Shown one piece after another: positions 36,518-49,188 of a stretch of 64,000 nt of DNA. The notes under the pieces are model-generated. The model worked only from the letters and a program-made list of their open reading frames with translations. It made no database searches and was not told where the DNA came from. How positions within the stretch are numbered: the stretch's first letter is position 1; every line of letters starts with the position of its first letter. The stretch is from Stromatinia cepivora (Eukaryota > Ascomycota > Leotiomycetes > Helotiales > Sclerotiniaceae), in assembly GCA_014898415.1 (NCBI GenBank), contig RCTD01000001.1, positions 3,720,001 to 3,784,000 on the forward strand. Reading direction: 5' to 3'. The position numbers and the translations under genes are program-made.

Positions 36518-36709
36518 TGTTACGAACCTCAACTACGAAACTAGGGCTAGCCGAAAGCGGGCCGAATTGTACGCTAGTTTGAAGAGTTTTCACCTATATA
36601 GAGGAGAATTCTTCAATATCATTAGAAGGAGAATAATGAAAAGTTTTTGATTCTAAACCCAAACCTATTGTTATTCGAAATTAACCGATTCTTTGCTGTG
36701 ATTCTCACA
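36518..36709. repeat. Solo LTR F (192 bp), hardly mutated
   Basis: TGTTACGAACCTC...GTGATTCTCACA, flanked by ATATA on both sides (36513-36517, 36710-36714). GC-rich words such as GCCGAAAGCGGGCC remain intact. It starts like the LTR of element D (TGTTACG) but is a different family. Confidence 0.82.
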
Positions 36710-36714
36710 ATATA

Positions 36715-37382
36715 TATCAAAAAAATCTTTTTTGATATTATATTTGTAATCTGAAATAGTATAAAATTTTATATTATATATCCATGGAGTTAAAACATCT
36801 TTAAAAATCTTTATAGATTAATATAAAACTTTTAAATGGATTTTATTTATTTCAAAAAGATTAAAAAGAGTTTTTTATTCTAATCGAGATAAATATAAAT
36901 TATCAATTTCAAATTATAATTTATAATTAATTTTAAATTATATAAATATTCAATAGATCAAATAGATATAAAAAATAATTTTATATTATTTTATTATATT
37001 GATATTCGAATTAATAATTAATATTCAATAGAATAAAAAGAAAATAATAGATTGAAAGTAGAAAGGCAGTGATCTAATTAGGCTCAACGCGTTCAGTTGG
37101 CCCGTGACCTCTTCTAGCATCCAATTTATGAAAAAGTGAAAATGGAAAATGAGACAGGTGGATGGAAAACCCTTCAATCAATAATGATTTAACAAAAAAC
37201 ATAATTCAAAACCCCGGAAACTGATAACCAGATATTAGAAATTGAGAGCTTTCAGATTCTGTAATTTATATAGATTCAATCTCCACAGTTGTTATTTAAT
37301 AATCAATTTAAGATGGTAAATCATGATTATATAATATAGTAATCTTAATTAATCTTAATACTAAGATATAATTCGAAGAGTT
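36715..37382. other. Spacer with a GC-normal island
   Basis: AT-rich to about 37050, then about 170 bp with normal composition (around 37060-37230, with GGCTCAACGCGTTCAGTTGG and CCCGTGACCTC) before returning to AT-rich sequence at the Gypsy J border. No frame longer than a few dozen codons. This may be original unique DNA or another unmutated fragment. Confidence 0.4.
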
Positions 37383-37387
37383 ATAAT

Positions 37388-37669
37388 TGTCATGAATCGT
37401 GAACCACAGGAGGCTAACCACGTGATATCTCTTATCTTCTATATCAATTTATGAGCCGACCACCCGTACGCACACGCTACGAATCATATGATTTAATATG
37501 GTAAAATGGTAACCTTAATAATGTATATGTATAATCTTGCAGCCTACAAATAAATATCTGTGTATATATATCTAATTGCTTTTTACGAACCATAGTTTTT
37601 TAGTTGTAGATTCTAAGGAATATAATTGACCCTGTTTATTCAGCTTTACTACGGTTCTTATATATCATA
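37388..37669 (+). repeat. 5' LTR of Gypsy J (282 bp)
   Basis: TGTCATGAATCGTGAACC...TTATATATCATA. Its first half is nearly unmutated (GAGCCGACCACCCGTACGCA), while the same stretch of the 3' LTR is almost fully converted to A/T. Confidence 0.92.
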
Positions 37670-38216
37670 TTATTTACAATTTATTTACAAGTGTTTGGTT
37701 ATCTAATGGTCTTTCAAATAATACTTCATTTTAATAATACCTTTTTAGATGAACTTTTACGAATATTATATTTAAAAGAAAAAGATCTATTTCGATTTAA
37801 TCGATGAAGATAAACCCTTTTAGAAGTATACCATTACTTTTATAATATAACAAATTCCTCTTTCTATATGTTCCGAATCTTCGAAAACATATTCTAAGGA
37901 ATCCTTTTCTTTTTCTCAATTATTTTAATAACCCTTCGAAGAGAATATAAATATAGGATTGGATAATATTATCATTGGAAGAAAGAAGATTGGTAAAGAG
38001 AAGATTCTAATGTATGAAATTGATATTTTCAGTAGTTCAATTGTTCTTTTTGAATTATTATTATAATTATAAGATCTTTATGTAATGATTATGAATTTGA
38101 AAAAGAAAAATCGATAATTGAAAGTTATAGTAATGATGAACTTTGCAATAATACAATTTCCTTTTGAACCTCAAATGATGTTTATATAGATATTTAGATT
38201 AATAGCAGTATCTAAA

Positions 38217-38663
38217 ACTCTCTTTATTTTTTCAATCGAAATCCAAAGACTTTCATCCAAGCAAACTCGAAGATCCTGAAATCAAAGGAAGAAAACTTTG
38301 ATCAGATAATTTGATTACCCGGAACCCTCCGATGGTTCTCCTTCCTCTTTAGGAAGTGATAATCTATTTAATAATCAGGGGTCCCTTCATTCAAAAAACC
38401 GATCTAATTGGTCAAGATTGTATTTTTGCGTTAGTTATAATTTGTAGTAAAATGTATATACATCAAAATCTATAAATCTTATTACTAAATTTAATGATAA
38501 TATTGAATTTAAAATTAGTTTGTAATAATTATTGATTATAGAATAATTCGAGTTGTATATTATATTATTTAAGAGTGAGATGCAATATTGTATATATATA
38601 ATCGATTAAATTGAATCAGAAGTATAAGTATATTGTTATATTCTTTATATACAAATACTCTAA
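38217..38663 (+). pseudogene. Gypsy J gag, first part
   Basis: Phase 0. Recognisable segment DYPEPSDGSPSSLGSDNLF (about 38313), then SKNRSNWSR. It runs without phase change into the Copia B2 insertion at 38664 and continues at 46956. The start lies further upstream and was not resolved; sequence from 37670 to about 38215 is leader or N-terminal gag. Confidence 0.65.
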
Positions 38664-38972
38664 TGTCACGGAAAGCCTTGTGATCCCCTATATCTTATGA
38701 AGGATCAAAGCGTATGCTTTCCAATCGGAATGAAGGATCTATTAGCCCTTACTAATTTATCAATTGATAAAGTGATCCTAATATCCTAATAAACAAAGAT
38801 CTAATCTAATTAAGATATACATCGACTAGATAACTATTCATTTGTTCTATATATACAGTTTTTGATTTATATAATCAAGGGCAAATCATTCAATTCTTTT
38901 ATTCTATTAATTATATATATCATTTATTCTCCGATTTTTGAAAGTGCTTTGTAATTATATTATCCTGTAATA
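38664..38972 (+). repeat. 5' LTR of Copia B2 (309 bp)
   Basis: TGTCACGGAAAGCC...TATCCTGTAATA. First half well preserved, second half AT-converted; the 3' LTR shows the reverse pattern. Confidence 0.92.
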
Positions 38973-39189
38973 GTTATAAATCTGGTAATCTTTAAATCTA
39001 TGCAATTTTCTATTTAATGATTATTAAGTATTTAAAGGATCATTTTTAAAATATTATTCTTATTTTATTTATAATTCAATATTTATATCAATTTAGTTAT
39101 TTTTATTTAATATAATAAAAGATCAAAACGATCTTCTTTTTATAATCTATATTTAATAGTTGGAGTAGTATTTATATTTAAAAAATAAA

Positions 39190-42100
39190 TGTCAAATTTA
39201 AGGAATCTGGGATTTAATTAATCCAAAGAATAATTTGTTTGTTTTTATATCAATGATATCTATTCTAAACTTTGATTTGATAAATGAGTCTATTTGTGAT
39301 CAGATTGATTGGTTTTTAATCAAATCATTTATTTTATCTTCTACTATTGATCTTCAAGTTAAATATGATCTAAAGAAATAAATTCAATATTAAAAAGAAT
39401 TCTTGGAATATTTTGTAGCAATTCAATTCAGGGAAGATATTAATAAAAATATAAAGATAAAAGATTCTGATGGTAATATATTAAGATCTACATTTAGTAA
39501 ATCTATTATTTTATTTCCAATTATTTTCTAAGAAATCTTTTTTGAGTTTGTTTCTTTTCAATTGAAATATCAATATTGATAACAAGAATATATATAGAAT
39601 TACAAAGCTTTCTGGAATATTTATAAATAGATTGAATCATTAATTGATCAAGTATATTTTATAAAATTATTTATTCTTAATCAGGGTATTATAGCTTTTT
39701 CATTCAAGATGATCATCAATACATTCAAAAGAAAGCTTGCATTTATAGTAATTATTGTTAAGTTCGCAATATTATAAGAATATCGGTTTGTTCTAATGTA
39801 AGTTTTGTTTAGCAGAATCGATTTTATCAAATGGTATAGGGATTGGATTATAGTTTATATTAAAACTCTTGTATATAAAATTATTAAAGTATAGGATGAA
39901 ATCGTTATTAATACTTTTCTATAAATTATTGGTATTAGGATATTCCTAATTTGGATAAATATTATAATTATGTAGATCGAGATAAATAATCAGTTTGGAT
40001 TATTCAATTTTTCATTTAAGCAATTTGGAGATATTTTTGGAGGATTAATTTTCTAGGATTTTATTTTTCTAAAAGTTAAAGGAGGAATATATTTTATGTT
40101 TATTTTTTCTCAAAAAGATAACAAGTTTAAAAAGAATAAGAAAAGTATCAATTCTGAAAATAATTAGGGGATTAAAAAGATCTGGGAATGTTTTTGTAGA
40201 ATTGAATTTGAATAGAATAATGGAATTGGTTATAATTATATTGCTTATAATTGTAAAGCTATAAAGTTAGTGTTTATTGGAAAGACTAATCCATCGTTCA
40301 AAAGGGTATTCAATGAAAATGAATTATAAGTAATTAGGGATCGAACAAGATTGCATTTATAAAAGTAATTTCATTTTAATTAAATCAAAAGGAAATAAAT
40401 GAAAAGTTCTATTAATCTTTCAGGATTTTTAATTAATATTGTTATTTTGAATATTCGAGATAATCAATTAGGGGTATATTTTATAGTAATGAGAGTATAT
40501 TATTTGTTTAATAGTATTTTGCTTGATAATTGTGATGTTATATATATTGTGAACGATATATCTCTGTTGAATGATTATCGATATCGATTATTTGATCTTA
40601 ATGATCTTATAGAAGCAGGTATTTTTAGCTTCCAAGTCCTAGAATACAGAGTTCGTATTATTAAAGGGATTATTAAGAAAGAAGGTTATTTTAATAATGA
40701 TTTGATCTTGAATGATATAATATTTATCCCTAGTTTTTATATCAATATTGTTTTAGAGGCTCGATTGGAGAAAGCCGGTTTATAATTCTCAGGATATAAT
40801 TGTACTTTTTGTAAAGGAGATTATATAAATAGTATAGTAATTGTTTAATATATTTGTATTGAAAATCTTGTATTCTTAGAATACAAATCACTTTCTATTT
40901 ATTCGAGTATTTTTTTATCTATTTTTATAAGTAATCTTTTTATAATATATTCAACAATAAATAGAAAAATAAACAAAGTATTTCATTATTTTTATAATTT
41001 ATTTTTTCTAAGAGAAGATATAAATGAAATGTAATATAAATGCTTTGGGTATTTAGGGAAGGAAGTTTTTGAATATTTAGTATTTGTAATATAAAACATT
41101 AAAATAAAAGGTATTATTCATTTCAATTGTATTGATTATATTCATATTTATACAAAACAAATCATTTCTTGTACTTCAAATGATCGCCAGCCATTTCGGC
41201 TTTTCTATAAAATCCAATGGGATCTTTTTGATTTCGATAAAGGGTATAATAATGTATTATAGTTTTTATTGATCAAAGAAATATATTGTGGCAAGATCTT
41301 TTCATATTTAATCTATTGTAAAATATATAACGAAGTATTTATAATCATTCAAAGCTTTGTAATCTAGATTCATTATAAATATAGTCTAGCGATTATAATA
41401 ATCAAATAGAATAATGATATATTTATTATTGGAGTTATAGGAGTAATGTTATTTAAGAAATAGATTAAATAAGAAAGTATCGAATTCGAATTATTCTTGT
41501 TTTATATATATAAATCCAATAAAGGATTAGAATATGTAGGACAAGAAATAGTTACAAAATAGATAAAAATATAGATTATAATGAGTTTATCGAACAAATT
41601 GTAAATAGAAGTAATGCAAGTTATTATTTATTTATATAATATAAATCCTTTGAAGGTTAAATCCTTCAAATCGCTTAATAAGGTACTCGATATATAGTTT
41701 CGTAATTATTTTTATAAAGATAATCCTCTATTCGTAAAGAAAATATTTAACGATCTTTATCCCAATTAGAATAGAATCTATAGGTATGGATACCGAGTTT
41801 ACCTTTTGGATAAGAACAGAGAAACTGGAATTAATAGGAAATAATACAAAACTAATCTTCGAATATATATTAGATATTTAATGGGCTATATTCCAGATAT
41901 ATTGATTTATTGTATATGGATATCCAAATTCAATAGAATTATTGTTATTCGAAATATAATATTCAATAAGGAATTCATTTATTGTATGGATTCTATTAAT
42001 CGAATAATCGATATTTATATTATAAAAGAGCTTAAGCAGTTTATTAGAGTCTTTGATTTATAAAATTATATCAAAATGAATAGGACGATTATTCAAAATG

Positions 42101-44736
42101 AGGATATTTATAAAGATTTTATTTATCTATTTATTTTTATAGATCGAAAAACCCTTGATTCATTTATCAAATATACTTTAGATTTATTATTTACAAACAA
42201 ATTGATCTTAGGGGTAGATATAGATCTGAAAAATGATAATAGGAATAAAGAAATCGATCTAAGATTATTCAATTTATCTAATCCTTTAAATAATAAAGAT
42301 AAGGTATACAATAAAGATATATAAATACTGATTGATCCTTTTATTAAAGAAACTAAAAAAACCGATTCTTTTATTAAAGAACAATTATATCTTGTGGATA
42401 AAGATATTAGTATTGTTCAAAAAAATGTTTATAATAATAATATAGATCCCGATTTCATTGAATATATTGATATAGGGAATATGGAGTATAAGTTTATTGG
42501 TTGTACTATCAAAGTTTTTTATGGTATATACGAAAGTGATTTAGAGATTGTTCCAATCGATCAACCTCAATATTCCAAAAGGAAGTATATACATTGGAAT
42601 AATCAATCAGAATATTCCATAAAAGAAATCCAATCATTATAAAGATTACTATACCCTATATATTCATCTGATCGATTTATAAAGGACTTGTGGATTCATA
42701 AATTCGAATAGATGCCTAAAAGAGCTTGTATTATAAGGATTGAAATACCCAAAGTTCAAATCAATCCATTTGAGTTTCAATTATATGATTATCACTCGGA
42801 GTTATTTCTCTTCCAGAAGTCATCTGGCTTTTGTATCCTAGAGTAATCAGTATATATATAAAGGCAATTGTATATATAACAATACCATCAAAAAAGCGAT
42901 CCCAATATTGGATTCTATATAGAAACTGTTATATTTCAAAGGACAGATTCAATAGGATTACTTTGCTTAAACAATTTTCATTCTATATTCTGGCCTGATT
43001 AGTAAAGAATAGATGATATAAAGGAATGTTCTCAATTTGTAACAATTTATAGTATAATTATTATTAGAATTAAAATAAAACTATTATTACTTTCTATTTA
43101 ATCTATAATTAATAAATTATAGGCAATATTATTTCTTCGAATTCATATATTTGCAATTCCAAAGTTATTTCGTTTTTACTATTAATTAGAAAATCATCAA
43201 ATGGGATATTGGTTCAAATAAAACTGCAATTTTAAGGTTAATAATCTTAAGGTTAAGAAAATCTAATATAAAATCGATTTTAAATCGGAATCTATAAAAC
43301 CAATCCCCCTTCAATGGATATTTATATATAAATACGATAATCAAGGTCTAATTATTTATTATCGTTTATATTTAATAATATAAGGAGATCTCCAAACTAA
43401 GAATATTATTGAAACTATTTATACTGCTATATTAGCAAACCAATCATTCCGAATCGTAATAGCAATTGTTATTAAATACAATCTCGAAACAAAGTAATAC
43501 AATGTAATCAACATCTTCATCAATACTTTGCGTAATTCTTCCGGTATTCCAATTGTATATTATCTATCTAATGGATATAAAATCCCAAATAAAAATATTA
43601 TAATTGATCGAGTTTTGTATAATCTATAAGATTCCTCAGTTATATAATTTAGAAATTTTATTTGGATATTCGAGAAACTAGGATTGGTATAATACAAAAA
43701 GAAACTATATTTATATATTAACCCAGAGTATATCGTTATAATTCTTTTCTTCGTAGACAACGTTCAGATCATTTATTATAAAAAAAACGAATCAATTGTC
43801 ATAAAGATCATTAAGGGAATCAAAACTGTATATGAATTACAAGATCTAAAAAACATTAAATGGTTTCTAGGTATATATATACTTTGTAATCGATTTAAAA
43901 AAAAGTTATGATTAGTTTATAATATATATATTAAGAAGATTGCTAAGAAATTCAAAGTAATAAACAGGACAGCAAATACATTATTCCCGATAATGGTATT
44001 TCGGAAAAATCAGGGTCAAGCTTCTATATATATTATAAAAATATATCAAGAGAAAATGAGTTCAGTATTATATACTGTAATCATTATAAAAGCGGATGTG
44101 TTATTCACTATTTTGCAATTGAATCATTATTTGATCAATTTATTGAGCGATTATATAAAAGCTATCGATCACTATTTACAATATCTATGGAATACAAGAT
44201 ATCTTGTGATTTAATATAATAGTAATCAAATATTATAATTTCTTGTTTTCTCAGATACTTCTTTTACAAATGATTTAGATATTTGTCGATCATTTTAGGG
44301 GTATATTTTATCCTTTTTTGATGGTTTAATTATATAGAAAGCATCCAAGCAAGATATTGTGATTACTTTAATTATCAAAGTAAAGTTTCTCGAAATCGAA
44401 TGTATATTAAAAGAAACTATAATAATCCTATATTTTTTAAAAGAAATCGATTTAATAATGAAAGAGTTTGTAACAATCTTTTGTGATAACCAGTAAGCGA
44501 TCAGATTAATGGTTGGTAAGAATGAACGGATTACTACAAAACTATATCATATCGATATCCAAAATATATGGTTATATTAAGAATATTCAAAAAGGAACTT
44601 TTATATAATCTATCTATTGATCACCAATATGATTATTGATAGGCTTACTAAGAACCTTATAAAACAAAAATTCGAACATTTTTGATCCCTTTTTAATTTA
44701 CAAAATATAAATAACAGGATTATAAAGTTTAAATAA
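39190..44736 (+). pseudogene. Copia B2 gag-pol remnant
   Basis: Single phase (1) through the whole polyprotein. Gag lies at about 39250-40100. Protease region is at about 40540 (LLDNCDVIYIVNDISLLNDY, the DxGAxxHVxND block). Integrase is at about 41190-41880, with RLFYKIQWDLFDFDKGYNNV and IYLYNINPLK. The following region runs 41881-42642. Reverse transcriptase is at about 43250-43900 (LKNIKWFLGIYIL). RNase H ends with MIIDRLTKNLIKQKFEHF and stop 44734-44736. RIP-type stops interrupt it throughout. No active product is expected. Confidence 0.85.
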
Positions 44737-44815
44737 CAACGATTTAGAGTTTGAATAATAATAATCTGGATTATAAAGCTTGAATAACGATAATCTGGAG
44801 TTTGTAATTCTTCCC
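44713..44815 (+). repeat. Short tandem repeats after pol in Copia B2
   Basis: Imperfect repeats of GATTATAAAGYTTGAATAA..ATAATCTGGA. Same position as in B1 (about 17228-17330). Confidence 0.6.
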
Positions 44816-45191
44816 TTTGGTATAAATAAAATGAGTCCTATTTAGTATCCCAGACCATTATATTTTTTTACGATGTATTTCAATTTATATACTCTATATT
44901 CATTAGGAAACAAAGAACAATCAAGGCTAATCATTTCTCCGCTCTTTATTTTCCTATTCTTGAAGAAGAATAAGTTTTTTTTTAAATTCAATAACTTAAA
45001 GTTCAAGTAAAAGAGTCTTTGGATTATTTACAATAATCAAAGAATAAGGAACAATTAAAGCAATCAGAGTTATTAATATTATCAATATTATAGGAGTCAA
45101 AGGATTATTCTTTCTTTTCTTTTTCTTTAAATATACTATCTACTCTTTTCTTCTTTTCTTTTTCATTATTCTTTTTCTTTTATCCTTATTA

Positions 45192-45827
45192 TCGTTTTCC
45201 GAAATTATAATATACTTCTTTCGTTTAACTTTTCGAGGATTCTGATAAGTAATACAACAAGGAGAAAAAGAACAACGATATAGGGGCGAAGGAATAATTT
45301 CTTTTTTCTCTTTAATCTCTAGTATCATTTTTATTGCAATTCTGTATCCCTATTTAGATTATACAATCAACGATTAATATACTATTAAGGTGGGGGGTGA
45401 ACAAAGAATTTACTTTTGAATTTTGCTGATAAATAATAATATAGTAATCTGTTAAAGGATGGAAAAAAACTGGCAAGGGAGTATATAAATGAATATTACA
45501 ATTCCAATATTGATGATTATTTAGTTTAAAAGAATCAACAAAATATTTGTTATAGAAATTATATCTTCTAGTGATCAACGATTTCATATATCGAATATAT
45601 AAATGATCGTTCTTTTCTTTACGACTCCCCTTATCTTTTGTTTTAATTAGAAAGCTAACAACTTTCGATAATCTTTTTTCTTTTTTTTCTTTATCTAATT
45701 TATTATCCAAAAAACCCAGTATCAAAGAATCGAATAAATCATTATTATTAAATAAAGAAATCCTCCCTCTTTTTTCTTCTTTATTAAACGATTCTTGCCT
45801 CGATAATTATAAATACTGAATTAATAA
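45192..45827 (-). pseudogene. Antisense ORF of Copia B2, unknown protein
   Basis: Counterpart of 16216-16851. Here 123 codons are open without a stop (45354-45725), including KSLITRRYNFYNKYFVDSFK and HLYTPLPVFFHPLTDYY. The rest of the phase is broken by TAA codons at Gln positions. Upstream, in another phase, 46064-46276 encodes a hydrophobic N-terminal segment (FCIFVFILIKFLLIIIIF) followed by KKVKQVNLNCIRQ, with the same conserved counterpart in B1. Whether these are two exons, two ORFs or one ORF with a frameshift is unclear. The family is not recognised. Confidence 0.45.
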
Positions 45828-46641
45828 AACCTTTCAATTATACAATAAGATTCAAGAATGAAATCTACCTCCAAATTACTATCTAAACCTATAACAGACA
45901 ATTGATTATGATAAACAATAATTCCTTCGATAAAAAAGAGCAGTTTCTGAAATAAATAATTACACATCATTTTAAAAGCAGATTTAATTAAACTATATTC
46001 CTAAAGATCAATATCTTGGTTCGTTATTTGCACTAGATTCATTAATTCTCTCTACTCGATTTATTAATCCTTTAAAAGAATATTGAAATCTTCTTTTATA
46101 TTTAATTCTTTTAAAGCTTTCTTTTTAACCGCCGTTTGCCTAATACAATTGAGATTCACTTGTTTAACCTTTTTAAACCCCGAAATCTTAAATATAATAA
46201 TAATCAATAAGAATTTAATTAAGATAAAAACAAAAATACAAAAAAGAGATTCATATACTTTTAAAAATTTATTCATTTTACTTCGCCATCACGATTAATA
46301 TATTGTAGCCTAGCAATTACATATATTCTCAATTGCTATATCACAGAATCGATTATTCATCTATATTCTCCCAATGAAAAACTTTCTTTCTATTATTCAA
46401 AATCTTGATTTCGAAGAATATCGTAAATAGCAAACTGAAGATCAAGAGAAATTTGTGATTTATATACAATCAAATTCTTCTTTATTCCAAAGGTACTAGA
46501 ATCATTTCAGGTTTATATATTACATTACTCTTTTGTTGATATCTGCTTATAATCGCCCTATATATTCATTTACAAATTATATAAATTACTATTTTCTATA
46601 CCTTCCCATCTACTTTAGATCGTTTTTCGATCTGAGGGGTG

Positions 46642-46950
46642 TATCATAAAAAGCTTTGTGATCCCTTGTATCTTATAAAGGATCAAAGTGTATATTTTCC
46701 AATCAGAATGAAGGATTTACTAGCCCTTACCAATCTACTAATTGATAAGGTAATCCTGATATCCTAATAAACAAAGATCTAGCCTAATTAAGGTGTATAT
46801 CGGTTAGATAACCATTCATTTGTTCTATATATACAGCTCTTGATTCATATAATCAAGGGCAAGTCATTCAATTCTTTTACTCTACCAATCACGTGTACCA
46901 CCTATTCCCCGATCCCTGAAAGTGCTCTGTAATCATACTATCCCGTGATA
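46642..46950 (+). repeat. 3' LTR of Copia B2 (309 bp)
   Basis: TATCATAAAAAGC...TATCCCGTGATA, followed by TSD TCTAA. Confidence 0.92.
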
Positions 46951-46955
46951 TCTAA

Positions 46956-47663
46956 TTCATAGTATTCGAATTGATCGAACAGTTTGTAACGATTTATCGG
47001 AATCTAATCGAAGTCGATGATATTTGTTTTCAATATAAGATGTGGATTATATTTAATATAATTTGATATAGCAACTTTTTAGAATAATATAGAAAGTTCA
47101 GATTATTTGTTATTTAAGCGGAGATTATTGATGATAAGATCTTATTTAAGGATCTCGAATAGAAGATTTCCGATTTTCTTTTGCGAATGATAGTAATATT
47201 TATTAAGGATTGCAAGATTACAAAAGAACTTATGAATATATTTATTAGAGTAGATCAAAACAAAGTTTCATTATAAGAACGAAATTGATATTGTATTGAT
47301 CGAAAAGCTTTTGTAGTTATTTGTAAATTAATGGTTATTATAAACCCTTTACAATTTTTTTGGAACTTTAATAATTCCAATTTTGGAATTTCTATATTCC
47401 TGAAACCATTTCCATCCCGGAATACCCTTTCTGGATACACCAATCTTATTATATCCAATAATTATTCGAACTTCAAATATTTGTCGCTCTTTCTTTTTCC
47501 TAAAACAATATATATATCGATGCTTTGTATTGATAATTTTAATAAGATCGAAATGGTACAAAAAAAAGTAAAAGAATTCAAAGAATATCGGGATACTGAA
47601 AAAGATTTCAGTTTAGAAGTTATAATTAAAGTTATATAGAATATCTATTTAGAAGAAGAAAAG
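46956..47663 (+). pseudogene. Gypsy J gag, second part
   Basis: Resumes phase 0 after Copia B2. Segments FELIEQFVTIYRNLIEVDDI (46974), MNIFIRVDQNKVSL (about 47230) and an open 102-codon stretch (47331-47639) rich in Ser, Asn and Pro with a C-terminal acidic tail (KVKEFKEYRDTEKDFSLE). Cut by element G at 47664. Confidence 0.75.
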
Positions 47664-47813
47664 TGTGACGAACCCAACGAGCGTTTAGAGATCAACCTTA
47701 GAATTAAAAGCTACAGAGTTAAAGAGAGTGTACTACGAAGCTATATATATGATCGGCTCGGAGTTTAGTACCGTACTAGCCCGATCGTATATGATCATGT
47801 GTATTTCGTAACA
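47664..47813 (-). repeat. 3' LTR of element G (150 bp)
   Basis: Plus strand: TGTGACGAACCCAACG...TTTCGTAACA. Shares the core TAGCTTTTAATTCTAA (minus strand) with the LTR of element D. Confidence 0.9.
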
Positions 47814-47882
47814 CTACCCCCCCCTTCTGAAGAGTTCGCCTCGAACTCACTTTAAATGAATAACTTAAGTACAAAATGATCA

Positions 47883-49022
47883 CTAATCTTCTTTTGATAA
47901 AAATTCCTGATGCATGAATTGCATTACAGCCAACGAATATACATCCATTGTATCATATACCTCCTCCAAGCGATCTTCAAAATATCAACCATTGATCATC
48001 TCTCTTAGATCCTCATCATCGTCGTTTTCGGGCTCAATAATCAATATAATAGCCGGAACAAACTCTTATCGATCTCGAACTCCTTGATACAGATCTAACA
48101 GATAGACTCGTATTCAATAAGAATTACTTCTATATTGTATACATTTATTTTGCTTGCACAAAAGAGTTCTTTCAGAAAAAGAAAACTCGGGCATTCGTAC
48201 ACAGGGTAGAATCAAAGTACAATTGGGTTTATCCGATTGGGCATCAAAAGGGCTAAGAGTACTAATAACATTAAGATTGCTAATATCCATTGGATTGTGG
48301 TTCCAAGAATAGGATGGATTCTGCAATATATATAGAGCTCTAGGTTTATTAGAATAAAATGATATAAGGAATCTATTCGCTATACAAACAGCTAGTTGTT
48401 GCATGATCTGAACAAAATCGAAATAAGAGCAGGGAAGAAAAAGCTATTGAGAAAGACGATTTCTAAAAATAACATTAAGTCCATTACGAAAGGTTGAGAT
48501 TTTATTTGAATCGGACCAATTCTGATCTTTGGCTTCGTAAAGGGTCCTTTCGAATTTTGTAATATAAATATATAAAAAATCGGTTCCTTATTTGAAAATG
48601 AATAACTTATCTTCAGTTTTTTGGACTTTATTCGGATTGTTGTAAATACATATAAATTGATCCAGGATCGTTGTATAATCTAAAGGAATGTTTTGATCAA
48701 GAAAAGAAAGCTAAGATAATACCATAACTTATATATGAAATTCGAAATTGAGATAAACATAATAAAATTGAACTATAAAGTTGCCGATTGCAACGCCGTC
48801 TACTTGTAATTTCGCTCGAATCAAAGGAAGTCAGGTATCGAACTTTTGAAAACTACCATTGAACTTTTCAGGATCAAGGAGAAAGGGTTTCGAATAAGAA
48901 GAAATATAAACAACAGGAATACATTCGAGAATCAGAAAACATAGGAACGAGATTTCATCCCGCTAACGAATTACTTCGCCACGAAATTCTGCAATCGCAA
49001 GGTTTATCGAATCGTAATCCAT
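47883..49022 (-). pseudogene. Gag of element G
   Basis: One phase from ATG 49022 to TAG 47885-47883, 380 codons including stop, with eight internal RIP-type stops. It is homologous over its length to the Gag of D: FLLDPEKFNGSFQKFDT, QFYYVYLNFEF, YNNPNKVQKTEDKL, ITKFERTLYEA and a CCHC knuckle at about 48120-48160 in which one Cys survives (KCIQYRSNSY.IRVY). The C-terminal part (EPENDDDEDLREMINGWYFE) is acidic. No protease or polymerase follows. Confidence 0.78.
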
Positions 49023-49188
49023 AGCTTAGAAATTAAGGGTAAAAAAAAGACAATACCTTCGAATAATATCAAGAAGATCTATATACAAACGAATGAACAT
49101 AAGCATATACCTAAAACAGAAGCAAACGAAGTGTGCATAAGCATAAACATATATTATTCCATTTCTTATCTGGAAGAGCTTTTAATAA

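Larger units (their letters stand above)
38664..46950 (+). mobile_element. Copia-type LTR retrotransposon B2, complete, plus orientation
   Basis: 8,287 bp with 309-bp LTRs (38664-38972, 46642-46950) and TSD TCTAA (38659-38663, 46951-46955). Same length as B1. Contents: leader, gag-pol in one phase (39190-44736), short tandem repeats (about 44713-44815), an antisense frame (45192-45827 and parts up to 46276), and a purine-rich GATCTGAGGGGTG just before the 3' LTR. Inserted in gag of Gypsy J. Confidence 0.93.

Noticed and set aside
37060..37180. Possible tRNA gene in the GC-normal island
   Set aside because: GGCTCAACGCGTTCAGTTGGCC looks tRNA-like at first sight, but I could not form a cloverleaf with A and B box spacing.
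15093..46950. One giant DNA transposon bounded by inverted repeats, suggested by the match of 15.1-23.4 kb with 38.7-46.9 kb in reverse
   Set aside because: Each copy has its own direct LTR pair and its own TSD, and both code for Copia gag-pol, so they are two separate retrotransposons in opposite orientation.
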